DNA from: CAYRMV01 sp964425255
GTDB lineage: Bacteria; Bacteroidota; Bacteroidia; Flavobacteriales_D; Crocinitomicaceae
NCBI GenBank assembly: GCA_964425255.1
Contig: CAYRMV010000026.1
Span: 1 to 30,188 of the forward strand
Reading direction: 5' to 3'
DNA: 30,188 nucleotides
The notes under the pieces were generated by a model. It was not told the DNA's origin. It saw only the letters and a program-made list of their open reading frames with translations, and ran no database searches. The position numbers and the translations under genes are program-made. Shown here one piece after another: positions 7,658-16,284 of the stretch (within the stretch, counting starts at the first letter, position 1; each line of letters starts with the position of its first letter).

Positions 7658-8782
7658 TTATCTACCTCTCAGTTTGTTATATATGTTGTATATAAATTTC
7701 AATCTTTTTTCATCGTTTGGATAGGCAGAATAATGGACAGGTTTTGCTTTTAAAATTTGATCAAATTCATCGGTATTCATACCAAGTTTTTTGATAACAT
7801 ATTCTTTATCAGCTTCAAGCATTCCTTCTGGATATGCTTCTTTCTTAATTTCTTCTAATGCTTCTTCTCGTGTTATTTGACCTGAACATATTAAAGTAGA
7901 CAAATGTGCCAAGCGTTTATCATATCCAAATTTTTCAGGTAAAATATACGCTTGAAAGAAACGAGTAAACACCGATTCATAGTGTTTTCCTCCGTAATAA
8001 ACCCAACCTAATTCATCCTGAATTATTTTCATTGCATCTGCTTTCACATAAGGTACATAGTTCAGTAAACGAATCATTTTGATTCCTTTGAGATACGTAT
8101 AATAGAATTCTTTGTTAAAACCAAGTAATGGATATGTTTTGAAAGGAATCTTACCAAACTGTTTGTGGATAGCTTTCAAATGTTTGACATCTTTCGCGTT
8201 ATACCCCCAACTTTGAGGAAGAATACCTTCTGTTGCGAAGTTACTCCCACTAAAAAAATATTTGATATTGTATTTTGAACAAAGGTGGTATGTAGCTGCA
8301 AGAAAAGCATGATCCGTTGGAGTTTCTGCATTAGCAACACCTGCTTTAAGAAAAGAAATCTGAAGATCTCTGAATTCTTCCCAATCTACAACCCATGTTT
8401 GATAGTCAACATCGAGCGTCTTGATGATGTTTTCAACATTTTTGACAGCCAATTCAGAATTCCATCCGTTATCAAAATGAAAAGCGAGTACACGAAGCCC
8501 AAGTTTTTTTGCCAAGTAAGCTACGTATGTACTGTCAACTCCACCACTTACACCAACCATGCAATCGTAATCACTATTTTTTCCAGCAGCTTTGATTTCT
8601 TTTACCAGTTTTTCCAATGCTTTATCCGATTCAGCTCCCTGATAAATATAGTAAGGTTCTAACCGGAAATATTCATTACAATGGTTACAATTGCCTTGCT
8701 CATCAAAAACGATTTCTTCGTCTGTTGTATCCATGATACAACGATTACATTGTTGATATGCTCTTTTCGGTACTTGATTCAT
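7658..8782 (-). CDS. wbpG: WbpG/WbuX-type N-acetyl sugar amidotransferase
   Basis: A 374-residue PP-loop ATPase of the N-acetyl sugar amidotransferase family (WbpG, WbuX, PseA). The N-terminus has two CxxC pairs, C12/C15 (CNRCIMD) and C32/C35 (CNHC), that probably bind a metal. They are followed by the ATP-binding loop VGVSGGVDSTY, with SGGVDS at 79-84. The central part has FFSGSNFATEG and the C-terminus a small helical domain (GQITREEALEE). The enzyme is thought to activate the sugar with ATP for amidation using ammonia from HisH2. The gene leads a tight three-gene block with hisH2 and hisF2. A TAATTTTG box at 8811-8818 may drive it separately from the upstream GT4, which ends 86 bp away. 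Which sugar is modified is unknown; ManNAc(3NAm)A, FucNAm or pseudaminic-type sugars are the known precedents. Confidence 0.92.
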   Translation of the reverse strand: MNQVPKRAYQQCNRCIMDTTDEEIVFDEQGNCNHCNEYFRLEPYYIYQGAESDKALEKLVKEIKAAGKNSDYDCMVGVSGGVDSTYVAYLAKKLGLRVLAFHFDNGWNSELAVKNVENIIKTLDVDYQTWVVDWEEFRDLQISFLKAGVANAETPTDHAFLAATYHLCSKYNIKYFFSGSNFATEGILPQSWGYNAKDVKHLKAIHKQFGKIPFKTYPLLGFNKEFYYTYLKGIKMIRLLNYVPYVKADAMKIIQDELGWVYYGGKHYESVFTRFFQAYILPEKFGYDKRLAHLSTLICSGQITREEALEEIKKEAYPEGMLEADKEYVIKKLGMNTDEFDQILKAKPVHYSAYPNDEKRLKFIYNIYNKLRGR

Positions 8783-8810
8783 CTTCTGCTTTACTCTACT
8801 TTTCTTAAAT

Positions 8811-8818
8811 CAAAATTA
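8811..8818 (-). promoter_or_regulatory. Possible promoter -7 box (TAATTTTG) for the acetamidino genes
   Basis: TAATTTTG on the minus strand matches the Bacteroidota -7 consensus exactly and lies 28 bp before the wbpG ATG. No clear TTG lies 19 or so bp further upstream, so the support is partial. Confidence 0.3.
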
Positions 8819-8836
8819 ATTTATTTTTCTGAGTTA

Positions 8837-8880
8837 GCCCTGATATATCTTGTATTAAAACCAGAATTTTATCTTAGGGC
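8837..8880 (-). repeat. Inverted repeat at the GT4/wbpG junction
   Basis: Arms GCCCTGATATA (8837-8847) and TATCTTAGGGC (8870-8880) pair with one G-T and one mismatch around a 22-nt loop. The second arm contains the last codons and the stop of the GT4 gene. No T-run follows on the minus strand, so it is at best a weak terminator or processing site that may set different mRNA levels for the upstream and acetamidino genes. Confidence 0.35.
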
Positions 8881-10014
8881 TTCCTTGTAAATTTCTTCTA
8901 ATCGCGCAGCCACTGCTTCTTTTGAAAAATTGGAATCAACATACTGTTTCAAATTATCCGATTGAAATTGGGCATAATTTTCAGTTAAAGTTTTCATACC
9001 TTCAGTTAGAGCACCTTCCTTTTGTTCTACTAAAACCCCAATATTTTCTCCTTTTATAATAGATTCAGGTCCTCCACATCGGGTAGATACTACTGGTAAA
9101 CCAGCACTTAATGCTTCAATAAGAACAACGCCAAAAGTTTCCATCTTACTGGATAATACAAACGCGTTTGCTTGTTTCATTTGATGCATGATTTCACGTC
9201 GACTCAAGTAGCCTAAAAATTCGATCGAATTATTTAATCCAAGTTGGTTTGCAAGTTCTTTTATATTTTTTTCGTTGAAACCTGAACCAATTATTTTTAA
9301 ATGTGCATCAGGAAAAAAAGTTTTATATGATTTAAATTCTTGAATCAAAAATGGTTGATTTTTATTGTCGTCTAAAGCTGCAATGTGTAACCATGTAAAT
9401 GGTTTGGTTTCTTTTTTTCTATTTATTTTCCTAAAAGCGGTTGAATCAACAACATTTGGGATATATTTAAATGGTACTTGAAATTGTTTTTCAAGAATTT
9501 TCTTAAATGTTTCACTCACAGCAATATTAATTCTCGAACAAGCAAAGACCTCTTTTGCTACTTTGATAGATTTTTCAGCGAGTGAATTTTTTAAAAATCG
9601 CGAGGAATGTTCGGTAACTACGTATGGGATTCCCCATTTTTTCTCAATTTCCTTTGCGAGTAAACCCGATTCAAAACATTGTACATGGATAATTTCTGGC
9701 TTTCCTTTTTCTTGGATATATTTTTCAAATAGTTTTACTCCTTTTCGAACAGCCTGTTGAACAGAGTAGAGTGGAAGCTTTGGAATATTGAGATACGTAT
9801 GTAAATACACTGTCAAACCAGAAGAGGAAGATATTTGTAATCCCATGTTCCATTTTTTGGTTTTCAGAACACTTTTTATGGAAATTGGATTAACTGAAAT
9901 TAAACCTACCTCATGTCCAGCCTCAGTTAAAGCTTCTGCTTGGTCTTTAGCGAAAATCATGTCCAACGGAGCATAAATTGTTGGATACCCGGTTGATAAA
10001 AATAAGATGTGCAT
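8869..10014 (-). CDS. Family 4 glycosyltransferase
   Basis: A 381-residue GT-B glycosyltransferase. The N-terminal half opens MHILFLSTGYPT and has the pattern LTEAGHEVGLIS, then IIHVQCFESGLLA and YVVTEHSS. The C-terminal half has the EX7E motif, E292-TFGVVLI-E300, followed by ALSAGLPVVSTRCGGPESI, which binds the nucleotide sugar. It is a cytoplasmic, retaining-type enzyme that should extend the lipid-linked repeat unit; donor and acceptor are unknown. Its ATG shares one base with the stop codon of the upstream flippase (TAATG), which indicates translational coupling. Confidence 0.93.
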   Translation of the reverse strand: MHILFLSTGYPTIYAPLDMIFAKDQAEALTEAGHEVGLISVNPISIKSVLKTKKWNMGLQISSSSGLTVYLHTYLNIPKLPLYSVQQAVRKGVKLFEKYIQEKGKPEIIHVQCFESGLLAKEIEKKWGIPYVVTEHSSRFLKNSLAEKSIKVAKEVFACSRINIAVSETFKKILEKQFQVPFKYIPNVVDSTAFRKINRKKETKPFTWLHIAALDDNKNQPFLIQEFKSYKTFFPDAHLKIIGSGFNEKNIKELANQLGLNNSIEFLGYLSRREIMHQMKQANAFVLSSKMETFGVVLIEALSAGLPVVSTRCGGPESIIKGENIGVLVEQKEGALTEGMKTLTENYAQFQSDNLKQYVDSNFSKEAVAARLEEIYKEALR

Positions 10015-11291
10015 TAATCCGTTAATTTAGTGCTTTTTTTGATAAAATACAATGCGAGAAAAATAACTAAAACGTAGTACGTGACTTGTGCAATTGTAAA
10101 ACCCCATAGTGTTGCTGTTAGTGTTTTTCCGAAATAATATGCGGAGTATGTACCTGCTAAGATAAGTAGCCAGTGAATGAAATCAAAAAACAGCATCCAT
10201 TTTTGCTTTTCTAATCGAATGTAAATGAACGATAAAGAAGAGGAAACAAACCAAACAGACAACCATACAACCATAATCCGTGCGATAGGTAAAAGTTCAG
10301 CCCAAGAATCACCAAGAAGTTGCGTAACAAGGTTTACAGGAATTACATAGACAAAAACAACTGGAAAAAGAGCAATTAAAAAGAGCAATGCAGCGTTTTT
10401 TCTATACGTTTTATACATGAGTTCACGAGAACTAATCTCACTTAATCGGGAATAAAAAACTTGTGAAAACGAAACAGCTATAACACCAAATCCAGCTGAA
10501 AGATAGGACATAGAAACACCTAGCATGCCTACAATTTCTTTTCCAAAAAAAACCATAAATATCTGTAAGTAAGTAAGGTTTATTAAGCTACTTATAAAAA
10601 CAGTTGGTGTGGTAAAATAAATGAAAGACCGATTTTCTTTAACTAGTTCATCCCTTTTTGATTTATTTAATAAACGCAAAGCTTTAAAATCGGATTGATA
10701 GAATTTTCGAAGTAAATAGATATTTGAAAAGAAAAAGCCCGAAATTCGACCTAGGATCAGTCCAATGAAATCAAAACTTAAAAATCCACTACCTAATTTG
10801 ATTAGTTCGGCAGATGCAGTTTGGTTTATTTTTGCTAATGAGATTGTTCCGAATTGTTTTTTTCGATTAAACCAATAATTCAACAAATCATTCAGGCCAA
10901 CTAAGAAAATATAGATTGGAATTAATAGAATTAACGATTTCATTTTTGGTTCACCGATTAGTGTTGCTAAGGAGCTACCAAATGTGATTACAACGATGAA
11001 AGATACCAATGAAATAAAAATCAATATTCGGAAAGCACCGTAAAATAGATTGATTGCATCTTTTAATTTGCGTTGAATTACAATGCCATATTCCAGTTTT
11101 AAACAAGCAATTCCAGAAACCATCTCTGCCGAAGAAGTGAAAATAGCAAGCACACCAAAATCAGCAGGACTAAAGAAAAATTTTTGAAGAATTGGGAGTG
11201 TGATAAAAGGGATGAGTTGGGACAAAATAGACCCAGAAAACAATAACAAAACGTTGCGGCTAAATTCAGATCGATTGAAAAATTTCAACAT
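10014..11291 (-). CDS. Wzx-like oligosaccharide flippase (copy 1)
   Basis: A polytopic membrane protein of about 425 residues with 12 or so hydrophobic helices, of the polysaccharide biosynthesis/MOP flippase family. These proteins move undecaprenyl-linked repeat units from the cytoplasmic to the periplasmic face. The N-terminal segment LLLFSGSILSQLIPFITLPI followed by a KLEYGIVI stretch is typical. The ATG at 11291 is chosen because the upstream reading (11315) adds only a short polar leader. It is first in the long minus-strand operon and coupled to the next GT4 gene. It is a clear relative of the second flippase at 13411-14685: same length, with matching SGSILSQL/TGTVFAQL and KLEYGI/ARYELSL blocks. 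Confidence 0.9.
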   Translation of the reverse strand: MLKFFNRSEFSRNVLLLFSGSILSQLIPFITLPILQKFFFSPADFGVLAIFTSSAEMVSGIACLKLEYGIVIQRKLKDAINLFYGAFRILIFISLVSFIVVITFGSSLATLIGEPKMKSLILLIPIYIFLVGLNDLLNYWFNRKKQFGTISLAKINQTASAELIKLGSGFLSFDFIGLILGRISGFFFSNIYLLRKFYQSDFKALRLLNKSKRDELVKENRSFIYFTTPTVFISSLINLTYLQIFMVFFGKEIVGMLGVSMSYLSAGFGVIAVSFSQVFYSRLSEISSRELMYKTYRKNAALLFLIALFPVVFVYVIPVNLVTQLLGDSWAELLPIARIMVVWLSVWFVSSSLSFIYIRLEKQKWMLFFDFIHWLLILAGTYSAYYFGKTLTATLWGFTIAQVTYYVLVIFLALYFIKKSTKLTD

Positions 11292-11343
11292 ATTATTTCT
11301 GTTAACAGCTCTCAAAAAAACGCTTCTTTTCCAAAGAACATCA

Positions 11344-11351
11344 CAAAAGTA
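11344..11351 (-). promoter_or_regulatory. Possible promoter -7 box (TACTTTTG) of the main glycan operon
   Basis: TACTTTTG on the minus strand, 52 bp before the flippase ATG, matches TAnnTTTG. It lies in the 217-bp divergent region between the flippase and the Wzy-like gene. The rest of that region is A/T-rich with no other clear structure. Confidence 0.4.
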
Positions 11352-11451
11352 AGTACAAATATTCGATTTTAATCATCTAGATTCAATATACTATGGAATA
11401 CCGTTCGTTTTCAAACTAACATTTTCTGCCCACTATTATCAAAAAGATTTT

Positions 11452-11459
11452 TACTTTTG
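11452..11459 (+). promoter_or_regulatory. Possible promoter -7 box (TACTTTTG) for the Wzy-like gene
   Basis: The same octamer as the divergent box at 11344, here on the plus strand 49 bp before the ATG at 11509. No -33 TTG at 19 bp spacing was found. Confidence 0.35.
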
Positions 11460-11508
11460 ATTTGAAAAAATCCAAAATTTACTCATCGAAGAGTGTTAAT
11501 TTGTATAT

Positions 11509-12726
11509 ATGATAGCTAATTTAAACGGGAATGTTTTACTCGCAATGTTATTTGTGTTTTCAAGCTTCCTTTTTCCTACTTTCGAAATCACTTCTTCTTT
11601 GCCGCGTTTTCAATTCAATGATTTTTTAATGCCATTTATTTTTTTGGCTGTACTTTCAAATCAGAAAATATTGGAATTTAAAGCGTATTACTTGTTTCTT
11701 TTTGGTTTTGCCATTTATATACTTTTCACAATATTTCTGAATGGATCCTATTTTCGATTGAATGAATATTTCGAAATTTATAAATTAGTGAAATACGCTG
11801 GAATAGTTGCATTCTTTAGTTTGATTCCTTTTGAATCTTGGCGTATATTGATAAAACCCATTGCCATTCTTTTAGTCATCTTTAATTTATTCCATTTTTT
11901 TGAATTGTTTGGAATCAATGAAATAATCAAAACGCATTACGGTGGAGGAATGAACATAACTTTGTTTGGGAAAACTTCATTAGGTGAGCCCGCCGCAAAG
12001 AGAATGGCAGGTATTACCGGAAATCCGAATTCTTCTGCTTTACTTTATGCTTGTATCTCATTTTATTTTTTATTCACAGAAAAAATAATCAGATCAAAAA
12101 TTGCTTGGTTTGCTTTATTCCTATCCCTTGCTTTTATGTGTCAATCACGGACAGGTTTACTCGCTATATCGCTTGCTTTAATTGTTGTTTTTATCTTTAG
12201 ATGGGTTGATTTTAACTACAAACAATTTGCTTTGTTTTTCACAGTGACGCTTTCTTGTTATGTTTTATCTTGGATGTTGTGTTCACAGTTTTTTAAATAT
12301 TCAATTTATGTGAGTTCAATGGCCGATCTGACCGCTTTTGAAAGTAATTCGATTTTAGGTAGAGCAGAAACATGGAAATATCTTGGTAAAATGATTCTTG
12401 AAAAACCTATTTTTGGTTATGGTCCGAACAAGGATTTTTTCTATCAAAAAAATATGCACGCCGACAATGAGTACATTCAGTTTACTTGGAGATATGGCAT
12501 AGTAGGATTAGTTGCATTTTTCTCTATTTTTCTATTGCCAGTCAGGTTTTTAAGACATCAAAAATCGAATGTTAGTCATCGTTTTTTGTTCATTTTGTTG
12601 ATTTTGTTTGCCATTTCAGCAATTACGAATGCACCCTTTACTGATCGAATGACAGGTGTTTTCTTTGCGATTGCAATTGGTGTATTTTTTCAAGTTTATT
12701 CTGTAAATAGAGCAAAGACACTTTGA
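11509..12726 (+). CDS. O-antigen polymerase/ligase family membrane protein (Wzy-like)
   Basis: A 405-residue polytopic membrane protein with about ten hydrophobic helices and the Wzy_C (O-antigen ligase/polymerase) pattern: ITGNPNSSALLY, then CQSRTGLLAIS, LGRAETWKYLGKMI, and a loop with FGYGPNKDFF and ADNEYIQFTWRYGIVGL. It acts in the inner membrane with its active loop in the periplasm, joining glycan units to each other (Wzy) or to an acceptor (WaaL). It is transcribed away from the main operon and is followed by an acyltransferase gene. It differs clearly from the other family member at 3870-5111. A polymerase role is my preferred reading, not proven. Confidence 0.87.
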   Translation: MIANLNGNVLLAMLFVFSSFLFPTFEITSSLPRFQFNDFLMPFIFLAVLSNQKILEFKAYYLFLFGFAIYILFTIFLNGSYFRLNEYFEIYKLVKYAGIVAFFSLIPFESWRILIKPIAILLVIFNLFHFFELFGINEIIKTHYGGGMNITLFGKTSLGEPAAKRMAGITGNPNSSALLYACISFYFLFTEKIIRSKIAWFALFLSLAFMCQSRTGLLAISLALIVVFIFRWVDFNYKQFALFFTVTLSCYVLSWMLCSQFFKYSIYVSSMADLTAFESNSILGRAETWKYLGKMILEKPIFGYGPNKDFFYQKNMHADNEYIQFTWRYGIVGLVAFFSIFLLPVRFLRHQKSNVSHRFLFILLILFAISAITNAPFTDRMTGVFFAIAIGVFFQVYSVNRAKTL

Positions 12727-12790
12727 TATGAAATCTAGCAGGAAAATCAAGCTGTGATGTAATGATTCAGTTTTCATGGGAACTTTTTTC

Positions 12791-12798
12791 TATTTTTG
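12791..12798 (+). promoter_or_regulatory. Possible promoter -7 box (TATTTTTG)
   Basis: TATTTTTG, 27 bp before the acyltransferase ATG, in the 99-bp gap after the Wzy-like gene. It matches TAnnTTTG, but the stretch is T-rich and chance is a real possibility. Confidence 0.25.
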
Positions 12799-12825
12799 GT
12801 GATATAATCCAAATTCATGTAATCA

Positions 12826-13404
12826 ATGAGAGCAATTTTACGTCCTTTTTTCATTCGTTGGAGAAATTACCGACTCAAAAAGAAAATGCCTCTCATGATT
12901 TCACCATTTATTGGAAATGAAGGAAAGGCGATTACCAACACTTCTGTTTCAAACTCAACATTTATTGATCATCCACAAAACCTAACTTTGGGAGAACGTG
13001 TGTATATCGGGCATCACAATTTTTTGGAAGCAAGTCATGGATTAACAATTGAAGAAGGATGTCAAATCACCACTTTTGTCACTATTACAACACACTCTAG
13101 TCACCAATCCATTCGATTATACGGTAGATCGTATGCTGGTGCAGAAATGATCGCATACGTAAAAGGACCAATTCGAATCGGTAAATATACATTTGTGGGG
13201 CCTCATTCAACCATTGTGCCGAATACAACTATCGGGAAAGGATGTTTGATTGCTGCTTACAGTTATGTACAGGGTGATTTTCCTGATTTTTCAATTCTGG
13301 CTGGAAATCCTGCTAAAGTAATTGGAGATACACGTGACAAAGATCAACTATTTCTTCAAAACCATCCAGAACTTCGTGCTATGTATGATGCTTGGGCAAA
13401 ATAA
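12826..13404 (+). CDS. Hexapeptide-repeat acyltransferase (probable glycan O-/N-acetyltransferase)
   Basis: A 192-residue left-handed beta-helix protein of the WcaF/LacA-type acyltransferases. These take acetyl-CoA and acylate a sugar hydroxyl or amino group. Hexapeptide turns are seen in LTLGERVYIGHHNFLEA, LTIEEGCQITTFVTI, IRIGKYTFVGPHSTIVP and TTIGKGCLIAAYSYV, and the family's terminal LAGNPAKVIGD motif is present. The THSSH segment near residue 90 probably holds the catalytic His. The protein is soluble and cytoplasmic. It follows the Wzy-like gene on the same strand and ends 6 bp from the convergent flippase. It probably decorates the repeat unit; acetylation of an amino sugar made by the DegT enzyme is another option. 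Confidence 0.88.
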   Translation: MRAILRPFFIRWRNYRLKKKMPLMISPFIGNEGKAITNTSVSNSTFIDHPQNLTLGERVYIGHHNFLEASHGLTIEEGCQITTFVTITTHSSHQSIRLYGRSYAGAEMIAYVKGPIRIGKYTFVGPHSTIVPNTTIGKGCLIAAYSYVQGDFPDFSILAGNPAKVIGDTRDKDQLFLQNHPELRAMYDAWAK

Positions 13405-13410
13405 ATTGAA

Positions 13411-14685
13411 TTACTTCCCTTTCACCCCCGCTTTTGCGTACACAAACATGCGCCACAACACGTAACCAAAGAATCCAGATTGTACAAAGGAAACAAGATA
13501 CAAAATAGTGATGAAATCCGAATTAGTTTGACCAATTAGCAAGGGGAGAACTCCGAAACTGAACAATTGAATGGCAGCGCTAATGATACCAAGTACGAAA
13601 AATTGTTTTTGGCGACTTAATATAGTTGGTAGCGAAGAGGTTACTGAGGTCATGAAACTCATGAAAAACCAAACGGTCATGATTTCCGAATAGACTCCTG
13701 ATTCACGCCAATTCGATCCAAAAACAAAAGAAAATAGTTCTTCACCAAAAAAATACAAGGTGATAAAGGGAGTCAAAGCAATTAAGAACAAGGTTTTTAC
13801 CGTTTTTTTGAGAACGGGTAATGTCGATTTTCCTTCTTGAACTAATTCTGCACAGCGATTGAAAAAAACTTGACCAATGGCTGCTCCAATGATTGATATG
13901 GGCAATTGTAAAATCGTATAAGAATGACTATACCAACCAAAAACTTCTTTGCTAAAGAAAAAGACCATGAAAAATGCAAGTAATAAGTCTTTTCCAAAAT
14001 CGACCAAAACATGAGGTAAATTCACGGTTGGAAATTCGCGGTAGGTTTGAATGAGAACCCACGTTTTTCCTTTGGAACGGATGGGTTTGTATTGTTTGTG
14101 TATTCGAAACCAATCTTGTAAAAATGGAATCGTCGATATAAAATAACCGATAAAGGATGCAAGATATAATCCGACTGAACTCCAGCCAAACAAACCGAAC
14201 AGCCAGCGCAATGAATTATTGATTAACGAATTTGACATCCTTGAATAGGAAATCCGTTTGAATTTCTTTGTTCGAATTGCCCAGTTAGTTCCTAAGTTGG
14301 ATGCGACCAAAACCACGGAAGAAATCAAAACAAAAAAGATGAACCAAAAATTCGCAAAGGTAAATTTGACGAGTAATAAGTAGACACCCGCTAGAACTAA
14401 GCAGGCTAAAAACATGTTTCGAGCAATCCGAAAACTCAGCCGATAAAGCAAATAAGCATGTTCTTCTTTTTTCGGTAGTGGAAGTGATAATTCATAGCGA
14501 GCAGTGGCCAATGCCGAAATAAAACTAACCGCACGCAAATACATATTCATGTCTCCCATTTCTTCAGGAGAATAGATGCGTGTAAGAATAGGGGAGATTA
14601 AAAAGGCAAAAAGTTGAGCAAAAACAGTTCCTGTCATCAACACGAGGACTGACTTGAAAAATTCGTTATTGATCCACTTTTTCAT
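13411..14685 (-). CDS. Wzx-like oligosaccharide flippase (copy 2)
   Basis: A polytopic protein of about 424 residues of the polysaccharide flippase family, related over its length to the flippase at 10014-11291. The opening LVLMTGTVFAQLFAFLISPI and the following ARYELSLPLP block match the family start. Around 12 hydrophobic helices are visible, and the protein ends in a basic tail. The ATG at 14685 is used; the longer reading begins with TTG inside the downstream arm of a terminator. The rny terminator hairpin ends only about 12 bp before this ATG, leaving no room for an ordinary promoter. The gene converges on the acyltransferase gene with a 6-bp gap. Two flippases may serve two glycans, or one may be a leftover. 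Confidence 0.88.
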   Translation of the reverse strand: MKKWINNEFFKSVLVLMTGTVFAQLFAFLISPILTRIYSPEEMGDMNMYLRAVSFISALATARYELSLPLPKKEEHAYLLYRLSFRIARNMFLACLVLAGVYLLLVKFTFANFWFIFFVLISSVVLVASNLGTNWAIRTKKFKRISYSRMSNSLINNSLRWLFGLFGWSSVGLYLASFIGYFISTIPFLQDWFRIHKQYKPIRSKGKTWVLIQTYREFPTVNLPHVLVDFGKDLLLAFFMVFFFSKEVFGWYSHSYTILQLPISIIGAAIGQVFFNRCAELVQEGKSTLPVLKKTVKTLFLIALTPFITLYFFGEELFSFVFGSNWRESGVYSEIMTVWFFMSFMTSVTSSLPTILSRQKQFFVLGIISAAIQLFSFGVLPLLIGQTNSDFITILYLVSFVQSGFFGYVLWRMFVYAKAGVKGK

Positions 14686-14696
14686 AAAAACCAAAA

Positions 14697-14720
14697 AAGC
14701 CCTTTCGATGGAAAGGGCTT
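14697..14720 (-). terminator. Hairpin terminator after rny
   Basis: A perfect 10-bp stem, AAGCCCTTTC with GAAAGGGCTT, around a 4-nt loop. On the minus strand it is followed by a T-run (CTTTTTTGG). It begins 5 bp after the rny stop and ends just before the flippase ATG. Confidence 0.85.
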
Positions 14721-14724
14721 CGAA

Positions 14725-16266
14725 TTATTTTGCGTAATTGACGGAGCGTTTTTCTCGAATCACGGTTACTTTTACTTGTCCTGGGTACGTCATTTCTGTT
14801 TGAATTTTTTGAGAAATGGCAAAAGACAATTCGTCCGCTTTCAAATCAGAAACTTTTTCACTTTCCACTAAAACGCGTAATTCTCTTCCCGCTTGGATTG
14901 CGTATGCACTCGATACACCATCGTAGGAAAGCGCTAAGTTTTCTAATTCTTTGATACGTTTGATATACGATTCAACGATTTCACGACGTGCACCTGGACG
15001 TGCACCCGAAATAGCATCACATACCTGAACGATTGGGGAAATCAAAGTAGTCATTTCGATTTCGTCGTGGTGAGCACCAATTGCATTACATACATCTGGT
15101 TTTTCACCGTATTTTTCTGCTAATTTCATCCCTAAAATTGCGTGCGGCAATTCTGGTTCTTCGTCTGGAACTTTTCCGATGTCGTGAAGTAAACCTGCTC
15201 GTTTAGCAAGCTTGACATTCAATCCAAGTTCAGATGCCATGATAGCACACAAATTGGCTACTTCGCGGGAGTGTTGCAATAAATTTTGTCCATAAGATGA
15301 ACGGTATTTCATACGACCAACCATACGAGTCAATTCAGGATGTAAACCATGAATTCCAAGGTCGATACAAGTTCTTCTTCCCGTTTCAGCGATTTCTTCT
15401 TCCAATGATTTTTTGGTTTTCGCCACCACTTCTTCGATACGAGCAGGGTGAATACGTCCATCGGATACCAATTGATGTAAGGCTAAGCGCGCAATTTCAC
15501 GGCGAACAGGATCAAAACAAGATAAGATAATTGCTTCAGGCGTATCGTCTACAATAATTTCAACACCTGTTGCAGCTTCAATTGCACGAATATTTCGACC
15601 TTCACGACCAATAATTCGACCTTTCACCTCATCTGATTCGATGTTGAAGACAGAAACAGCATTTTCAACCGCCTGTTCAGTGGCAACACGTTGGATCGTT
15701 TGTACGACGATTTTACGTGCTTCTTTGTTGGCATTTAATTTTGCTTCTTCTGTAATTTCCTTGATATGAGCCATTGCACTCGTTCTCGCTTCATCTTTCA
15801 ATGCTTCCATTAAATGATTTTTCGCTTCTTCTTCGGTCATACCACTGATTTTAGAAAGTTCAGCAACACGCTTCAACTGAATTTTTTCTAATTCTTGGTT
15901 TTTGATTTCAACCGTTGCCAATTTTTGCTCCAATTCAGCTTGATTTTTTTCCAAATCTTTTTCTTTGCGTGTCACTTCCTCCATCTTCTGGGAAAGCGTT
16001 TTTTCTTTCGCTTTGGTACGATCTTCTGCAGATTGCATTTTGCGTTCGCGGTCTTTCATTGTCGCTTCGTGATCTTCTTTCAGCTTTAAGAATTTTTCTT
16101 TTGCTTGTAAGATTTTTTCTTTTTTTGTGGCTTCAGCTTCACTTTCTGCTTCTTTGATAATTTGCTCACGACGTTTTTTGAGCAAGGTATTTTGAAGCAC
16201 AAAAGTCAATCCTCCTCCAACGAGAATTCCGACCAAACTGCCTAGTAACATTGTTGTTATATCCAT
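14725..16266 (-). CDS. rny: Ribonuclease Y
   Basis: A 513-residue membrane-anchored endoribonuclease that starts decay of many mRNAs. Domain order is typical: an N-terminal membrane helix (about 5-25), a long charged coiled coil rich in K, E and Q (30-170), a KH RNA-binding domain with GRIIGREGRNI (217-227), and an HD phosphohydrolase domain with the metal pair H361-D362 in LLHDIGK, then a C-terminal domain ending in RSVNYAK. Length is close to the roughly 520 residues of B. subtilis RNase Y. It lies downstream of zapA on the same strand, an order I recall from other Bacteroidota. Hairpin terminators flank it on both sides, the upstream one only 18 bp from its ATG. Confidence 0.98.
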   Translation of the reverse strand: MDITTMLLGSLVGILVGGGLTFVLQNTLLKKRREQIIKEAESEAEATKKEKILQAKEKFLKLKEDHEATMKDRERKMQSAEDRTKAKEKTLSQKMEEVTRKEKDLEKNQAELEQKLATVEIKNQELEKIQLKRVAELSKISGMTEEEAKNHLMEALKDEARTSAMAHIKEITEEAKLNANKEARKIVVQTIQRVATEQAVENAVSVFNIESDEVKGRIIGREGRNIRAIEAATGVEIIVDDTPEAIILSCFDPVRREIARLALHQLVSDGRIHPARIEEVVAKTKKSLEEEIAETGRRTCIDLGIHGLHPELTRMVGRMKYRSSYGQNLLQHSREVANLCAIMASELGLNVKLAKRAGLLHDIGKVPDEEPELPHAILGMKLAEKYGEKPDVCNAIGAHHDEIEMTTLISPIVQVCDAISGARPGARREIVESYIKRIKELENLALSYDGVSSAYAIQAGRELRVLVESEKVSDLKADELSFAISQKIQTEMTYPGQVKVTVIREKRSVNYAK

Positions 16267-16284
16267 AGTTTATAAAATAAAAAA

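Noticed and set aside
7658..8782. WbpG as an NAD synthase, asparagine synthase or tRNA thiolase because of SGGVDS
   Set aside because: The N-terminal CxxC pairs, overall length and linkage with HisH2/HisF2 fit the N-acetyl sugar amidotransferase family instead.
8681..8890. Small plus-strand protein over the wbpG start and intergenic gap
   Set aside because: Mostly antisense to wbpG, with no recognisable domain and no ribosome-binding site.
15297..16157. Plus-strand reading frames across rny
   Set aside because: They are antisense shadows of a well-conserved gene; residue content (F, L, C rich) is what reversed K/E codons give.
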